The notes below the pieces were generated by a model. The model was not told the origin of the DNA. It was given only the letters and a program-made list of their open reading frames with translations, and ran no database searches. Source: Acanthaster planci (Eukaryota; Echinodermata; Asteroidea; Valvatida; Acanthasteridae). Taken from it: a stretch of 64,000 bases of DNA. Positions 10,301 to 22,700 of this stretch are shown here, piece after piece (position 1 is the stretch's first letter; each line of letters starts with the position of its first letter). The stretch covers positions 34,916 to 98,915 of the forward strand of contig NW_019091379.1 in the NCBI RefSeq assembly GCF_001949145.1, in the 5' to 3' direction. The position numbers were made by a program, and so were the translations under genes.

Positions 10301-13300
10301 AAATTCTGCGTGGCAAAACCGGGGTAACAATTACCAAATAACTGGAAGGAGACAAAATGACATGAAAAGGAATAAAATTATTAGCCCAGGGGAAACTTTT
10401 ACCTAGGTTAGTCTCCCCCCCCCGAACAGTTTTTTACGGGGGGGGGGCAGTTTACCGTCTGCACGCGGCATCACGTGACTACATGTATTAAGCATCTGGG
10501 GTCGAGATACGAAAAAGAAAGTCAGGAGCTCAGAGAGTGGGGTGGCACTTCAATAGCTCCGTACCTGTCAAATGCGCAGTCGTTTGAAGCAACGGTGGTA
10601 TCGGCATCATCGGGCGTCAGCCAACGGAAACGGCTCTGTGTTCGCAATCTGATGGTGGGCCAATAGGAAGGTCTGACGTAAGAGCAGTCGGCGTTGTAAT
10701 CTCCAGTGATTATTACATCCTGCACGCAATGAAGTAATTCTTTGTTTAAATTCATTTCTCTTGCAAGAAACAGAGGCAACTGCTCAGATTGAGGAATGCA
10801 CCTCAGCTTCTAACCAATGCTCACAGACTACTTTAGTGTCTGGAAGTGGTAACTGGAAATTGTTAAAGTGGCATTATTCTCGAGCTACACTTGAGCATTC
10901 CCCTTCCTCAGGCGTACACAAACCAGAAGACGAAAGTCCCTTTACCAAAGATCAATCTTGATGGGTTTCGTCATATCTTTATACATAATCCATTGTGTGT
11001 AGCAGCCAGAGGTCTTAGATACCACTGCTTACAGGCCCTGATCGGGACCAAGAGGGGGCGCTTTCTAAGTAACAGAGGTTCCCTTGGTGGGAACTGCAAT
11101 TTGCTGGTTCGTGAACGACTATGAAAAACACACTTTGCGTGCGCGTCACTGTCGACAAAACGAACACTCTCCGCCAGCATGGCTCTTTTCAACCGATGAG
11201 GGGGTGCTTCTGCTCAAGGCAGATAGCGGCAGCAGCCACTTGCCACAGACACGTGCGTCACTGCCTACCGCAGCCGCGGTATCGGAAGCCATACCTGTAA
11301 ATCCCACTTGTCAACTACGTCATCATAGACATCCACTAGGGCGTCGATCTCGTAGCGAGTGTACTTGTAGCCCGGTTTAGTGTGGATGTTTACAACGGCG
11401 AAGTCGGACGGCAGAGCTATGTCGGTAAAAAGAAATAAAACAACTGGATGAAGTGACCGCATTATAAGAGCCTTAAAGGGCCATGGTACCGTTGATATTT
11501 TCTCGAATATCGTCCCTACGCATTTGTTGAAACTGACATATCATTCTCGTGAGACGCCATTTTTTTCCGAGATAAATAGGCCCCAAAGTTAGCTTCAATT
11601 TCCATTGGCGTGCTCAATGCACGAAGACCGACACGCATGAGGCTGTGACATTCAATCGGCCACAACAAAACCCTATGTCAATTGAACTGACACGCAACAC
11701 TTGTAGTGATGCTCTACACGTAATGAAGTTTTCAAGAGTGTGAGCGTTGGGCGTACGACAGCCTAGTTCTTGGGGGGGGGGTCATATACGCTCTCCCACG
11801 GTTGACTTAAGGCGCTTTTCCATAATTATGTACTTTTATGGGTGCCCTGCGTACCGGTACACAATGCGTTCATGGGTTTCACTTTCAGGGACACAAAAAT
11901 TGACTCCATCACCACAAGGCACGTCGGTGCATGAGCGTTGCGTTCGGCCTTTAAAATCGCCCTGGGAGCAATTTTCAACGGATACGCAACGCTTGGCGCA
12001 AGAATGTTGACGTGCATATGGAAAGGCACTCTAAGGCAGCGTGTGTAAACAGAGGGGGTACTTTTAAGGGCCAAAGTGGCCTGCAGGCCATAAGTTGGGG
12101 CATTTCGTTATATCCTTTTATGGTCTTGTTGATAAGCAAGACTGAATTTGGGTACTTTTCAGATGTTATAGGAGGGAGAGACTTTAAAATGGTCCCCATA
12201 TCACTCTTTTCTCTTACAAAATGGCATTTGAGCTCATTGTTCGATCTGTCATTGGCTCTTCGTTACCTAGCAACAATTCCCTACGGCGTTTGTAGGTTAA
12301 TAACAGGTAGGCCTAATTTGGATCTAAAAATAAAATGACACAACTCAAGAAAGTTTAGCCGTCTGATATAAAAGTCTACTCACAAGTGGGAGTAAGACTG
12401 TTGAAGCGTACAATGTACGGCTGACGCTCGAATTCATCTTTTTTCTCGACATACGCATAATGGTCCTTGACCAAGAACAAGTCGGCCCTGAAAACAAATG
12501 TGGTTAGGGAGCTGCTCAGGGAAGAAACAAGTGTGAGAAGTAATACAAAGGGAGATCAATTGGAAGCCACAATAAGATGAATTTTTGCGCTGAAGATATA
12601 AATAGGTTTTAGTTTTAGAATGACATTATTCGATGCCCTTCTTTATGGAATCCCGTTCAGGGTAATCATCATGTAACACTCTCTCTTCCCGTTCAAAATG
12701 ATGAAAAGTAGTTCACTGTAACATAGCCAGTTACAAACGGTTGACGATTATTTGGCTGCTGATTTTGTTCCAGTATTATCTAGCGATTCTGACATTGTGA
12801 TAATGACTTAAATTGGTTAGAAGATCTTCATCCAAAATGGACACATTTGACAGAAGTGCATCCTTGCGGTTGACAAAGACTCCGCCTTACTATTTCGATT
12901 CACATGCCTCGTTATAAAATGTATACAATCTTCCATATTGTAGCGACGGTGCCGACCGGCCGGTGGGGGCGCTGTGGATCTCCATGGGCCGTGCCGGGCC
13001 CTGCGGGTCGGTTTGTTGGCCGGGCCCGCCCCTGCGGCGCCGGCGCATTAGCATTTTTGGGATTTTCCATTGACCTCTGGGTTTTTCGCGCCAGTTGTGA
13101 CAGACATGTGTTTGATGTGATTCGAATCGTTGCAAATGTGCAAAGAGATCCAGATTTAGTTGTACACTTTATATAAAAACTCCGTGATCGTTCACCGGTG
13201 TTGGAGGTTGAATAAAGGCCAGACGCCACTGGACCGGGGGACAAGCGTTCGTGCCCTTTTTCAGACGTGCAAAACCAACAGAAAGCGGCGACGTTACAAT

Positions 13301-16300
13301 ATCCTCAAAGTGCAGAGTCAGAGGACTCGCACAAAGTCATAAAGATGCGTCTTCTTTTCGTCAGGCACAACCATGTATTTCAACTATTCCACTGCAATGC
13401 TGCCGCTGGCTGCTATGTCATGAGGAGAATCTTCTAGGACCTCTGACGCAAACTTGAGTTGGATACTGCCTTTTATGTTCTCTGCATCGACCATTTGAAT
13501 AATATTATGGGCGTTTCCAAAACGAGTGGATTCGGGTTAGACTTGGTTCCGTTGGTTCCAGCTTCGTTGAAGCAGCTTTCGAACCAACATATCTAAGCTC
13601 TGACGGGAACCAGCAAAACCGAAGTCTTAGCCGAATCCACTTGTTTCGAAAACGCTCTATGACTCATTCATAAACGCTTTAGACAATAATCCCTTTTGTA
13701 ACAACGTGCAACTCGACCATGTATTAACATTTGGTAATGCCCGCTGACATAATGATAGTGCCCACTGCACTGGCACCTGGATACAAGACAATTTACTCCA
13801 TCCCTATTGGTCAAAAGTCTGCGTGCGACGCGGTCCGTTGAACGCAGCGCGCGCACACCAAGGCCATATATGGAGATTCTTCTGGGCCACTTGCACAAGA
13901 AATATACTAAAAAATCGACGGGAGTGTTTGAAAAAATGAAACTTAAATTCTAGAACAGATTCGTTGGAAATCTATCAAATCTATCATATATTACTTCTTT
14001 TGACTCTCTGACTAAAAAAGGTATTTATGAATGGGAATAAAGATGTGCTTGGCCGGCTTAAGACCAGCTCAGTTGAATGAACTCCAATAATGTCCTCGCC
14101 TGTAGCTCCAGCATTAGTCACGTCCATTCTCCGGAGGCGGTCTTCACATGTAATATGTTTTAATAGCACTCTTCCCGAAGAACAAGGGAAGTTAACGAAC
14201 TAAATGAGAAGTCAAAAAAACAACGGAATATTTTCTGTATCAACATGCTCGAGGTATAACGCACGTTTATTGATAGTTCTGGACTTCTGGCGTATTTACA
14301 AGTACATGCACCGTTTAGGTCTGTGGTATTATCCGCGAGAAGGGCTCGGGGGAGGCGCGCCGGTAGCATGCTCACCTTTTTAATCAACTGAAAGCCCAAC
14401 ATTTTAATAAAGATGATACTGCTATCTGCCAGGTCTGAGGAGAGGAGTGGTGTCTCTTTTTAGGCTGTAGAAAAATGTACAATGTTCCTGTTTTATAGAA
14501 AGAAATAAAGGGATTTCACAATAGGGCTGTCTGCGCATATCAGCATCGAAACCGAGGCTCTCTGTGTTGAACTCCGTCGCGCGTGCCCGCGGAGTCGACA
14601 CAGTATATGCAGTATCCGGTTCTTAAGTGTGATGCCACTCTTGAACCACGCCCACTGCGCATGCAGATACACGGCCATGGCAGGTACGTTAGTTCGCGGT
14701 AAATTGCCGTTATTTTTTGTTTGATTTGACGTGTGGAGTCATCCTGAAAGACTCTTCCACAAAAATTTGCAGCCTGAAAAGTCTGAATTTTACACAATTT
14801 ATGTATTTTGTGTCTCGACTCCTTACTTTCAATCGTCTGATCGTATTTAGATTTGAAGCTGACACATACAGCCTCGTTTTCAAACGCGGAAGTGCGCAGA
14901 TCAACGCTAAAAGCGTCGTATCGGGATACCTCTATGACCAGGTTTAAGCCACTTGGGCTTAAAACCTGGATATGCCACTAGAGTCAGCTGCTCTGTGATG
15001 ATCAGAATGCCAAATTTGTAGAGGGGAATGTCGCAGTGTTGATCTTTTATACATTTATACACGTGACGGAACCATCCGAATACACGCACTACAGAAATTG
15101 ATCGTGCTTAACACTAATCAATGTTTCACATAGATGACGAACATGAATCAGTAGAACCAAACCTTGGAGTGCGCTGAGTTTATATACATTGTAAGTAATT
15201 GACCGAGTTTCACAGCTTTTTAAGTTTCGTAGTGGTGTAGCATGTTGAGCATGAACACGGGGCAAACTGGTGGTCGTCCGCCACCTGGATAAACTACCGA
15301 TTGTGAGCTGTTTACAATATCTCTGTTGGTTTCTTTAGTATCAGAAAACACTTGCTCCTTATAGTTAGGTATTGGAAACAGAAAGAATTTATGGTCGCTG
15401 TCCCAGGCATTTACCTGTAGAAAAAGACGTACTCCTCCTTGGCTTTGGTTCGCCCCTCCCGGGGACCTACTATCATTTGGTAATGTTTGCCGGAATATCT
15501 AAATGCAAAAAAATTATGGCAAATTAGTTGAACTATGTTGATAACTGTTCCCGAAATATACTTAGGCCTAATCTAAAGGTGCACCATGACACAAGAGCAA
15601 ACATGATAATGTGTCGTCTAAAATATTCGTTGTGCACTTCAAAAGGCAACAGCCAAATTCCTGTGAAGTTTCACAGTTGAATAACCTACTCGAGCAAAAA
15701 TCCCTCTTTTACCACGGAGAACGAAAACCTCCACAGGATAGATTTGATTTGAATTTGAAATAACGAGGTAAATATCTCACACGTTGAGTCCATTCAGTAG
15801 CGTGGTTATAGCGTCGGGTGTTGATGCTGTTAACTCCTGTATCATTACAAGGTCGTAACGACTCAGAATCTGCAATTAGTAAAGACAATTGTGTGCCAGG
15901 GATAACATTTTTGAAGACCTCCCATTTAAGGAAAACAAAGTGTCACCGTAATCACATCAGCCGTGTGAGGGTTCCGTTCTGTACCATTATTAAGCAGCTG
16001 CGAGCAGATGTCATAACATAATCTTACTAATCCAAAGAAGCGTTGTCACGCTTGGAAATCACATGCGTTTACATTTTAGATGTTATACATTAGGGCCCAT
16101 TAAATTAAAGTTGTTTGGGGTTGTTTGTTGGGTTGTTGAGGTGTTTGTTTGTTGCTTGTGTTTTTGTTTGTTGGGTTGTGTGTTGGGGTGTTGGGGTGTT
16201 TGTTTGTTTGTTGGGTTGTTTGTTTGTTTGTTGGGGTGTTTGTTGGGGTGTTTGTTTGTTTGTTTGTTTGTTTGTTTAATGTATCGGTGGCTAGATTAAC

Positions 16301-18513
16301 CAACGGGCAAACTAAGTAGGCCATTATAAAAGATCAAGGGGCTACGAAAATGTTTGAGGGCCTACGAAAATACCCGCAGGTGTGGCGGAAATCAATACAC
16401 ATAGAGATAAATGTTTCAGAGGTTTCTCTCTGAATTTTCAATTCTGGTAAAGCTAACATAGCTAGCGCTTAACTTAGTCAAGCTGCACACGTGCGTTTGG
16501 TCTCCATGGACTGTGCGTGCACTTACTTTGTGTATTCGTGCATGCGCAGACGACGCGTATATATCGGTGGTGATCTGGTACCACGTGAGGGATTTGTACT
16601 GCATTTCCTTTAAAGACTTCGTATGTGAATGAATTGCCACTTTTTTAAAAACATAATTTTGTACCAAATTTCACAATTTTGTCGGGTTTCACATTTTTTT
16701 AAATGTAACCTTGATGCCATATGAAAGACTATTAACTCTTTCGAACAGAAAGTTAATTACCTCTAGGAAGAAAACCTTCGCTTTGAAATTCACTCGGTTT
16801 TTTATTGGGACTCATTTTCGTCATTTTTCACCTTGTTCAGTGCCAAATGGTCACAGTTTTGTCGAATTGCGTCAGACTAACCGTAATACTGTAGGCCTAT
16901 AGTTCGGAAGACTGATAAATCTTTTGTATCTATCAGCTCATTTCTTCAAGATCGAGAGCCATTTGTGTGAAATGTTGATTCAAATTTCCCCACCGAGTCC
17001 GACAGCCGTCAAAAATGAGATGTCCGGATCTGGGGCTTGGCATGCATGCATGTACACACAGACATGAATTTGAGTACGAGTTGACTTTTACTGCGTTGCT
17101 CTGATACGTACAATGACGTCACGGTCGATCTGCCCAATGAAAAGGCACAAACTAAAAGTTTCTGTTCAAATTCACACGGTTTCCTAGAGCGTTCACAACA
17201 CTGGCAGTGGAATGTGGCTTTAATGGACCGGCCTATTAATGGCTGATGACTGATGGTCACACAAATGGCCACCATCACTTTGGAAATCGTTCCGCCGTTC
17301 GTTCAAAAAAATCCACACCATTCCGAAGTCTTGTATGTCAGGGAAAACCCTGTAAACTGACAAAAATACCCTCTAAAATGTTGGTGATACCTTTCCTACT
17401 TCTGACTCTTCTTACTTTGGAGGTGTGTGATAAGAAGGAGGGGGGAATTTCGGCAGAGAATGGATTTTTACAGTGTGCAAGTTAGCAAAAGGGACTTTGA
17501 GGTTTTAAATTCTAATCGGTCTGGAAATGAGGAGGAAGCATCGATATCTGTGCGTGATGTTGATTGGATTACCGTGGGGGTCAACCTGCTTTAGTCTAAA
17601 AGCCATTTTCCTGGCTACTGACCTCAAGGGATTCAGTACGCATGCGCACAAACTAAGTAAGCAGTTGTTACAAACATGGCTGAGCATGAACCCGGAATGC
17701 CAGGCTTTGGCACTAACAACATGACCTTGGCCATACAGTCTTAAACGTTCATTCAAGGCAAAATGGACGTAATTCATAAAGCCTGAAAGTTGACCCCTGA
17801 AGGCGCACTGCCGAAAACCCTGGATAGGAAAAATTACCGTGCACAGGTTTTAAAGTTTGCATTTTTTCGTCATTTTACTCCCTAAAAAGCACCTCAGAAA
17901 AAAAGGCCAAGTAAGTGAAATATTTGCTAGCATATTGATTTGTGGAAACTGAACTTCGAGAAATCTCCTTCCAAATACTGACGTCTAAGTTCCGAAAATC
18001 TAAAGTACGTGAAGACCTGTGCAATTCAGTGTTCTTGTACAAAGATAAACAATTACAGAGTTCTATTTCAGTCTTACGGTAAAAGTTAGTCAGAATATAT
18101 TAAAGTATTTCAAGCACTTTACAAATTATAAGGAAATAAACTTCAAGGAAAAATTTGCGTTTACAAAAGATTCTAAAGATTTTAATCTAAGCTTTACTGA
18201 CAAGAACTGCAGGATCACATGAGCTGCGTTTGCGCAGTTGATACTTATGACATACGCTTGTCAACACTTATTTATTGTTGCCGTTTGGACACTTTCCTTA
18301 CCCTGATACATTGACCAGTCCTAGCTTATCCTAATTGCATAATCATTTTAAGGGTCCTAGGCCTACCTGGTGTAAAATCGCCACCACGTGTGGTTTGTTC
18401 ATTTTGCTATCTCCAAGTTTTTTGATGTTGAAAGAGGCCACTTCAACAGCAGCACCACTGCCCACCAAAATGACCGCCAGGAAACACAGCCCAAACACGG
18501 CGTGGAATCGCAT
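7340..18513 (-). CDS. secreted deoxyribonuclease I, paralogue A
   Basis: Eight exons on the minus strand: 18367-18513, 15781-15869, 15415-15498, 12384-12487, 11295-11416, 10565-10719, 8867-8957 and 7340-7384. They total 837 bp, or 278 aa, the usual DNase I length. A hydrophobic signal peptide (about residues 1-22) is followed by VEVASFNI. Catalytic and metal residues of the family are present: E61 (IQEL), E100 (KEEY), H153 (NIHTKP), D189/N191 (GDYNADC), D233 (CAFD) and H271 (SDHYP). C194 and C230 match the conserved large-loop disulfide; the small-loop CxxC of mammalian DNase I is absent. T63 replaces the arginine that contacts the minor groove in bovine DNase I, which may change activity or cleavage preference. 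The enzyme should make calcium- and magnesium-dependent cuts in extracellular double-stranded DNA. It lies head-to-tail with paralogue B. Confidence 0.93.
7518..7640. repeat. pair of adjacent hairpins in DNase A intron 7
   Basis: Arms 7585-7602 and 7623-7640 form a perfect 18-bp inverted repeat (GTGTAGGTCAGCTTGACT) around a 20-nt loop. Immediately upstream, 7518-7542 and 7545-7572 form a second foldback (GTACCTTC..GGCAAGCA..ATTCAG) with three unpaired bases. Together they look like a foldback element or the remnant of one. Confidence 0.75.
8867..8957 (-). CDS. DNase A exon 7
   Basis: Encodes FVLVGSKM...FRVFKFDSEYGLDNSF, matching the IVVAG...FDFQAEYGLS segment of DNase I. 91 bp, acceptor CTGCAG, donor GTATGT. 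Confidence 0.9.
10416..10448. repeat. C-run/G-run inverted repeat
   Basis: A run of nine C residues and a run of ten G residues flank a short T-rich spacer, giving a simple hairpin or G-quadruplex-prone tract in DNase A intron 6. Confidence 0.5.
10565..10719 (-). CDS. DNase A exon 6: GDYNADC metal site
   Basis: Encodes DVIITGDYNADCSYVRPS...WLTPDDADTT...CAFD. It carries the Asp/Asn metal-binding pair, the conserved disulfide cysteines and a further active-site Asp. 155 bp, the same as in paralogue B. Confidence 0.95.
11021..11230 (+). repeat. dispersed repeat R1, copy 1
   Basis: Lies in DNase A intron 5. Shares a series of blocks with copies at 47361-47580 and 55875-56000: GCTGGTTC, an AACACTC block, ATGGCTCTTTTC, GTGCTTCTGCTC and GGCAGATAG/GGCGGATAG. 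No terminal repeats or coding potential seen; SINE- or MITE-like, not identified. Confidence 0.7.
11295..11416 (-). CDS. DNase A exon 5: catalytic His segment
   Basis: Encodes FAVVNIHTKPG with the general-acid/base His, then EIDALVDVYDDVVDKWDLQ. Ends in phase 0 at CAG|GTATGG. Confidence 0.93.
11551..11681 (+). repeat. dispersed repeat R2, copy 1
   Basis: Lies in DNase A intron 4. It has a 23-bp identity at 11658-11680 (starting GGCCACAACAAAACCCTATG) with 45863-45885, and weaker similarity upstream (CGCCATTTTTT, CACGCATGAGGCT). Confidence 0.6.
12384..12487 (-). CDS. DNase A exon 4
   Basis: Encodes ADLFLVKDHYAYVEKKDEFE and RQPYIVRFNSLTPT. The mammalian CxxC small loop is replaced by a lysine-rich stretch. 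Confidence 0.9.
12945..13055. other. short GC-rich patch in DNase A intron 3
   Basis: About 110 bp of strongly GC- and CpG-rich DNA (GACCGGCCGGTGGGG, CGGGCCCGCCCCTGCGGCGC) inside AT-rich intron. No gene recognised. It could be an inserted fragment or a small CpG island. Confidence 0.5.
13511..13655. mobile_element. MITE-like element with about 35-bp terminal inverted repeats
   Basis: The left end GCGTTTCCAAAACGAGTGGA and the inverse of the right end GCGTTTTCGAAACAAGTGGA match and continue through TTCGG..TAGACTT. 145 bp with no coding capacity, in DNase A intron 3. Confidence 0.7.
15415..15498 (-). CDS. DNase A exon 3: KEEYVFFYR segment
   Basis: Encodes YSGKHYQMIVGPREGR...KEEYVFFY, carrying the second active-site glutamate. 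84 bp, donor AG|GTAAAT. Confidence 0.92.
15781..15869 (-). CDS. DNase A exon 2: catalytic Glu segment
   Basis: Encodes ILSRYDLVMIQELTAS...LLNGLN, with the catalytic Glu in IQEL. 89 bp, phase 0 to 2; acceptor TTGCAG, donor GT|GTGAGA. Confidence 0.92.
16107..16277. repeat. GTTT/GGGT-rich low-complexity tract
   Basis: An imperfect microsatellite of TTGTTTG and TTGGGG/TTGGGTTG units in DNase A intron 1. Long ORFs here on both strands are artefacts of the repeat. Confidence 0.85.
18367..18513 (-). CDS. DNase A exon 1: signal peptide and first beta strand
   Basis: It codes 49 residues, the same number as exon 1 of paralogue B. The start ATG (18513) opens RFHAVFGLCFLAVILVGSGA. The exon ends with ILHQ in phase 0 before GTAGGC. 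Confidence 0.88.
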
Positions 18514-19678
18514 CGTGTACGCTGGTCGCTTCCTGTCTATCCACTGATTCGAATGTAACTGATTGTCCCCTCCGTCGCTTCGACAGCTTTGCGGCGAGTG
18601 AATGAACACGTCTTGTTCACCTTTCCTGTTTTTATTGCGAGTGACAAGAATACTAGTGGAGTACACTCCTCGCAAAGTTAGGTTTCGAAAGACTTTTCCA
18701 CAAAATCGCTACTGAACTTAGCGATAAGACTGCAAAGCAATGTATATCATGCACTCAGAGACCTATCGTTAACAAGGGGTGAGAAACTCGCAGAGACTTG
18801 GCAGTTTTAAAAAACCACACATAAAACTGAGACAGAATTATCTTACATTGTTTGCAGTGATCTTCAGTTTATATGAGTTGTGTATGCGAGTTTCATTACG
18901 TTCATTTACATACTTGGTAATTATGCATTTAGGGCCTAAGCATTATGCAAATGATCTCGCTATTTATCATTATTATGTTCATTTGTTAAATTTTTGTATT
19001 ATTTTGCAAGTTCGGGCCAGCCTGAAGATAACACTGAAAAGAGTTTGATTGACAAGACGTCCACGGGAGGTTATTTAATAATTGACGTACACTATCACAA
19101 GCTGAAGAATTTATATATGAGATAATTAATTTGTATTATCCACCAGGAATTTCTCAATGCTGATTTATCTCGTGAATTTGAGCAATTAAAGCATAACGCA
19201 CTTAACCTAGCACAGCTGCTAGTCAGACGGCCGCTAAACATCATTATTTTTTAAATTCAAAAACTATTCCAGTCATGTATGAGCTACCGAGGAATACATC
19301 GGTTTGATATAAACGAATCACCGCATTATATCACTCGAATTCCTCCTTCGAATGTGTCCTTGTGCTGTTATGATTCTCGCCTGGATTTGCACCTTTTTCT
19401 ACTTAGATACGTAAGACGTTGTGTAAGTTTGGTGTCGCATACTAGTCGAACAAGGAACAACCTTGTGCCCTTACGGTCCGAACTAAGAAGGGATGTCGCA
19501 AGGATTGGGCCTGTAGTTCTGGAGCGAGGGCACTCAAAGAATGTGACAGATAGACTGGCAAACCATTCATGATGAAGAGGGTATTATTTCTTTCTTGGAG
19601 TTATAATTATGAGTCTTTACTTTTTCTGTACCCCGTGTGAAATTCTTTTTGCCAGTTTTTATTCCCAGGTAGCGATGA
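18514..19678. other. short spacer between DNase A start and DNase B stop
   Basis: 1.17 kb without coding exons. It must hold the DNase A promoter and the 3' end of DNase B. A TATATAAA match on the minus strand lies near 19109-19117, about 0.6 kb upstream of the DNase A ATG; without transcript data it is only a candidate. Confidence 0.5.
19658..19663 (-). promoter_or_regulatory. candidate AATAAA polyadenylation signal of DNase B
   Basis: AATAAA on the minus strand only 16 bp beyond the DNase B stop codon, implying a very short 3' UTR if used. Confidence 0.4.
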
Positions 19679-19726
19679 CTACTCGATGACCACCTCCACA
19701 GGATAGTGGTCGCTTACCGTCTTGGC
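19679..19726 (-). CDS. DNase B exon 8: SDHYP terminus and stop
   Basis: Encodes AKTVSDHYPVEVVIE followed by TAG. Confidence 0.94.
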   Translation of the reverse strand, partial: AKTVSDHYPVEVVIE

Positions 19727-22700
19727 CTATTAAAAAAAAACAAAGTAGATTTAATGCTTCAGAAATAAAACTGAAGGTGTTTAGAAATGCCCTTTTTCAA
19801 CTGGACACTTAGGGGACAATTAATTTTTTAGAAACCTTCACCGGGACAAGCTGATATAGACGACTAGAGAACAAGGTTATTGCGGGGTTTTTTTATGCAG
19901 ATCATAATGATCTTAGGAGAGCAGTTCTGCAGTTCAAGTTATAGCAAATTGGGTGCTTCGGAGTTCGAATGGCAAATAAAAGTCGTTAGTAAGTACTCAC
20001 TGTTGTTTGATCCAGCCCGAATACCGCATCGAAGTAATACGTAGCTGCAGCCCGAGAGTAGGTTTTCATTCCAGATCCAGCAACGACAATCCTTTGAAAT
20101 TCATGAAAAGTACAGATCTTTGTTTCACACAGCGCTCTCCTTTTATGTATAATAAATCCAAATTTGTGAGCACAAACAATTCTTTCTACTATGCATCGTG
20201 GCAGAGTATTCTACTTGAAGCCGAGTCTACAGTAAACCACTGTAACGTTATGACACCACCAGACAGCGTTACCAGTGCACTACATACTTTACCCACAGGG
20301 GCTCATTTTTCCTTAATTTCAATTGAGGAAAATTGAAAAAGTCAATGGAACCTTTTGGCAATGACGTTTTGAAAACAGAAAATATCTTTTTTTTACTCAC
20401 AATATGCACTGGTTTTGCAGAGTATGTGAGTAAAGCTCAAAGGTGGATCGGTAGCCAAAAGAATCGTGCCCCCCAGGAGCTTTTTTTTAAATAATGAGAG
20501 AAAGTATATTTTCGGTCTATTTATTTCCCCTCTTCAGTCACCAAAAATCAACAAAACGTAACCTCAGCCTTCAGAAAGGCTATAAAAGTTAAATAAAACC
20601 TTTCCAATCCCCTACCCCCAAAGGCAAAAAGATTTTGCCCCCTCCAGAGTTAGTCCTGGATCCACCTTTGACAAAGCTAAGGATGCGTTTGAGAAAAACG
20701 AATTCAGTAGCAAAACAAGTGAGCCGAGTCTTGGGAAAGGATGTTCGTGCAGAAAAACGTCTACGGTGCGATTCTGTGATATGCTAGCAAACGTTCACCC
20801 AAAGACTGCGGCCAACCGGTGCGCGTTTACCTTGATTAGCCCTAGCCTTTCTTGTTTGACCGATTTTCCAAATTGGCTGCCATGTACGCGGGGCACGTGA
20901 GTAACAGAGTCTCAGTTCGGGTCTGACCTGTCGTATGCACAGTTGGTGTTAGATACAGTGGTGTCTGCATAGTCGGAGATCAGCCACTCGAAGCGGGACT
21001 GAGTACGCAGACGAATTCTAGACCACTTGGAGCTACTGATGTAGTTGCAGTCAGCATTGAAGTCGCCCGTCAGTATGACGTCCTACGAGGGTAAATTCCC
21101 AATTACGGTTAAAAAGTGGGCGCAAATGTCATTGGAAAAGGAACACCAGTAGACAGAACACGCAAAAAGGGAAAACTTTGTTAATCCTCCAATTTTGCCC
21201 ATTGTTAAGACATGACCAAAAATGCAATACATAACCAAAACAGAAAACTTTCCGTTGCTTTAAAACTTTAGTTTTAATAATTTGTTACTGAATGAAGCCA
21301 ATGAAGATGTCCATTCATTTTTTCTTTGTACTAAACCAACCTACTCCACTGCAAAGCAAATGGTTAAATTTACTGTACTTTCTAAGTCAAGAGTGTCAAC
21401 AGATCGGAAGACTTTCAGATTGTATGTGTACCAACCTGTAACCCCCACGTGTTAACCACGTGATCATACACCTCACTGAGGTGGTCCACTTCGGCTACTG
21501 CGTCATCAGGCTTAACGTGGATACCAACCACAGCAAATTCCGACAGACCTACCAGAAATGGACCACAAAATTATGTGACAGAAAAACTAAACAGGCAAAA
21601 AAGATAAAACGGGTGCTTTGTCTTTCATCCTTGCATTAGAGCCATTTACAGTGGCGAGCAGCACGACGGTTTGTACGGCAAAAAACAAAGAAACACAACT
21701 CTGGAAATTTTCAAGCTATTTGAAAATCTTTACCCGCATTAAACTTGTTCACAACTCACCAGGGCATGGGCATACTTTCTTAAATCGAGCGATTAGCGGT
21801 TGTCTCTCGAATTCATCATTAGGCTCTGGGTATTCGTAGGTATCAACTACAGACACTTCGCTAGGTCTGTAAGAGAATACAAAGGGATACGAAGTACAAC
21901 AGTGGGACTCAGACGCCGATTGTTCACAGTGAAGACTAAATCAACCATGAGTAGGTAGTGTGACTGAGTTTGTAATTTGCATCGGTTCATTACAGTCAAA
22001 CAATCCAAGACAGGCCTTGTACAGTTTCATTTGGCCGCTTCACGTCAGCTAATGAGGACGGCCGAGGTCCTCTGATCGCACCCTCACAACGCATAATGCC
22101 GAGCTTGCGAATCACCCAAACTACATGTACTTACATCAGCCAGCAAATTTGATGAGGTCAAAATGAGAATTAGACTAAAGGACACACATACCTCTAGACA
22201 AATGTGTAATAAGAAATCAGAACAACAATCCATTATGAGCCCTCTTACTTGTAGAAGAAGACATACTGCTCCTTGGAAGAGGAACGACCCATACGGGAGC
22301 TAATGATCATTTCATATGTATGTGGGGAGTAGCTGGAATAAACAAGCAAAAAATATACATGAACGTCATTGATAACATTTAACACCATGACCAATAAAAA
22401 ATGGTCATTTTTGTTTTTTACAAAAGACAACGTAAACAGTGCGCTGTAAGAAACTGATATAATGAGAATAATCCGTCAAAATGTTTCGTGATTATAATTC
22501 TTGGCAATGACTACTCGAGGCGCTCCTCAGCTAAAATGCACAAATAAAAAAATTTTAAGGATAAAACAAAACTAATATACTTTCTAAAGACACGTTTTTC
22601 TTTCCAACACGGCTTAGGAATTATGACGTGTTTCCTTGTCAGGCGAGTTTAGAGTGCCTGATATGCTTGCAAACAGATCTGTCAATATTATTTCTGTCAA

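Noticed and set aside
16063-16324. ORFs on both strands rich in Val/Cys/Leu or Asn/Lys/Thr/Gln
   Set aside because: Products of the GTTT-type microsatellite.
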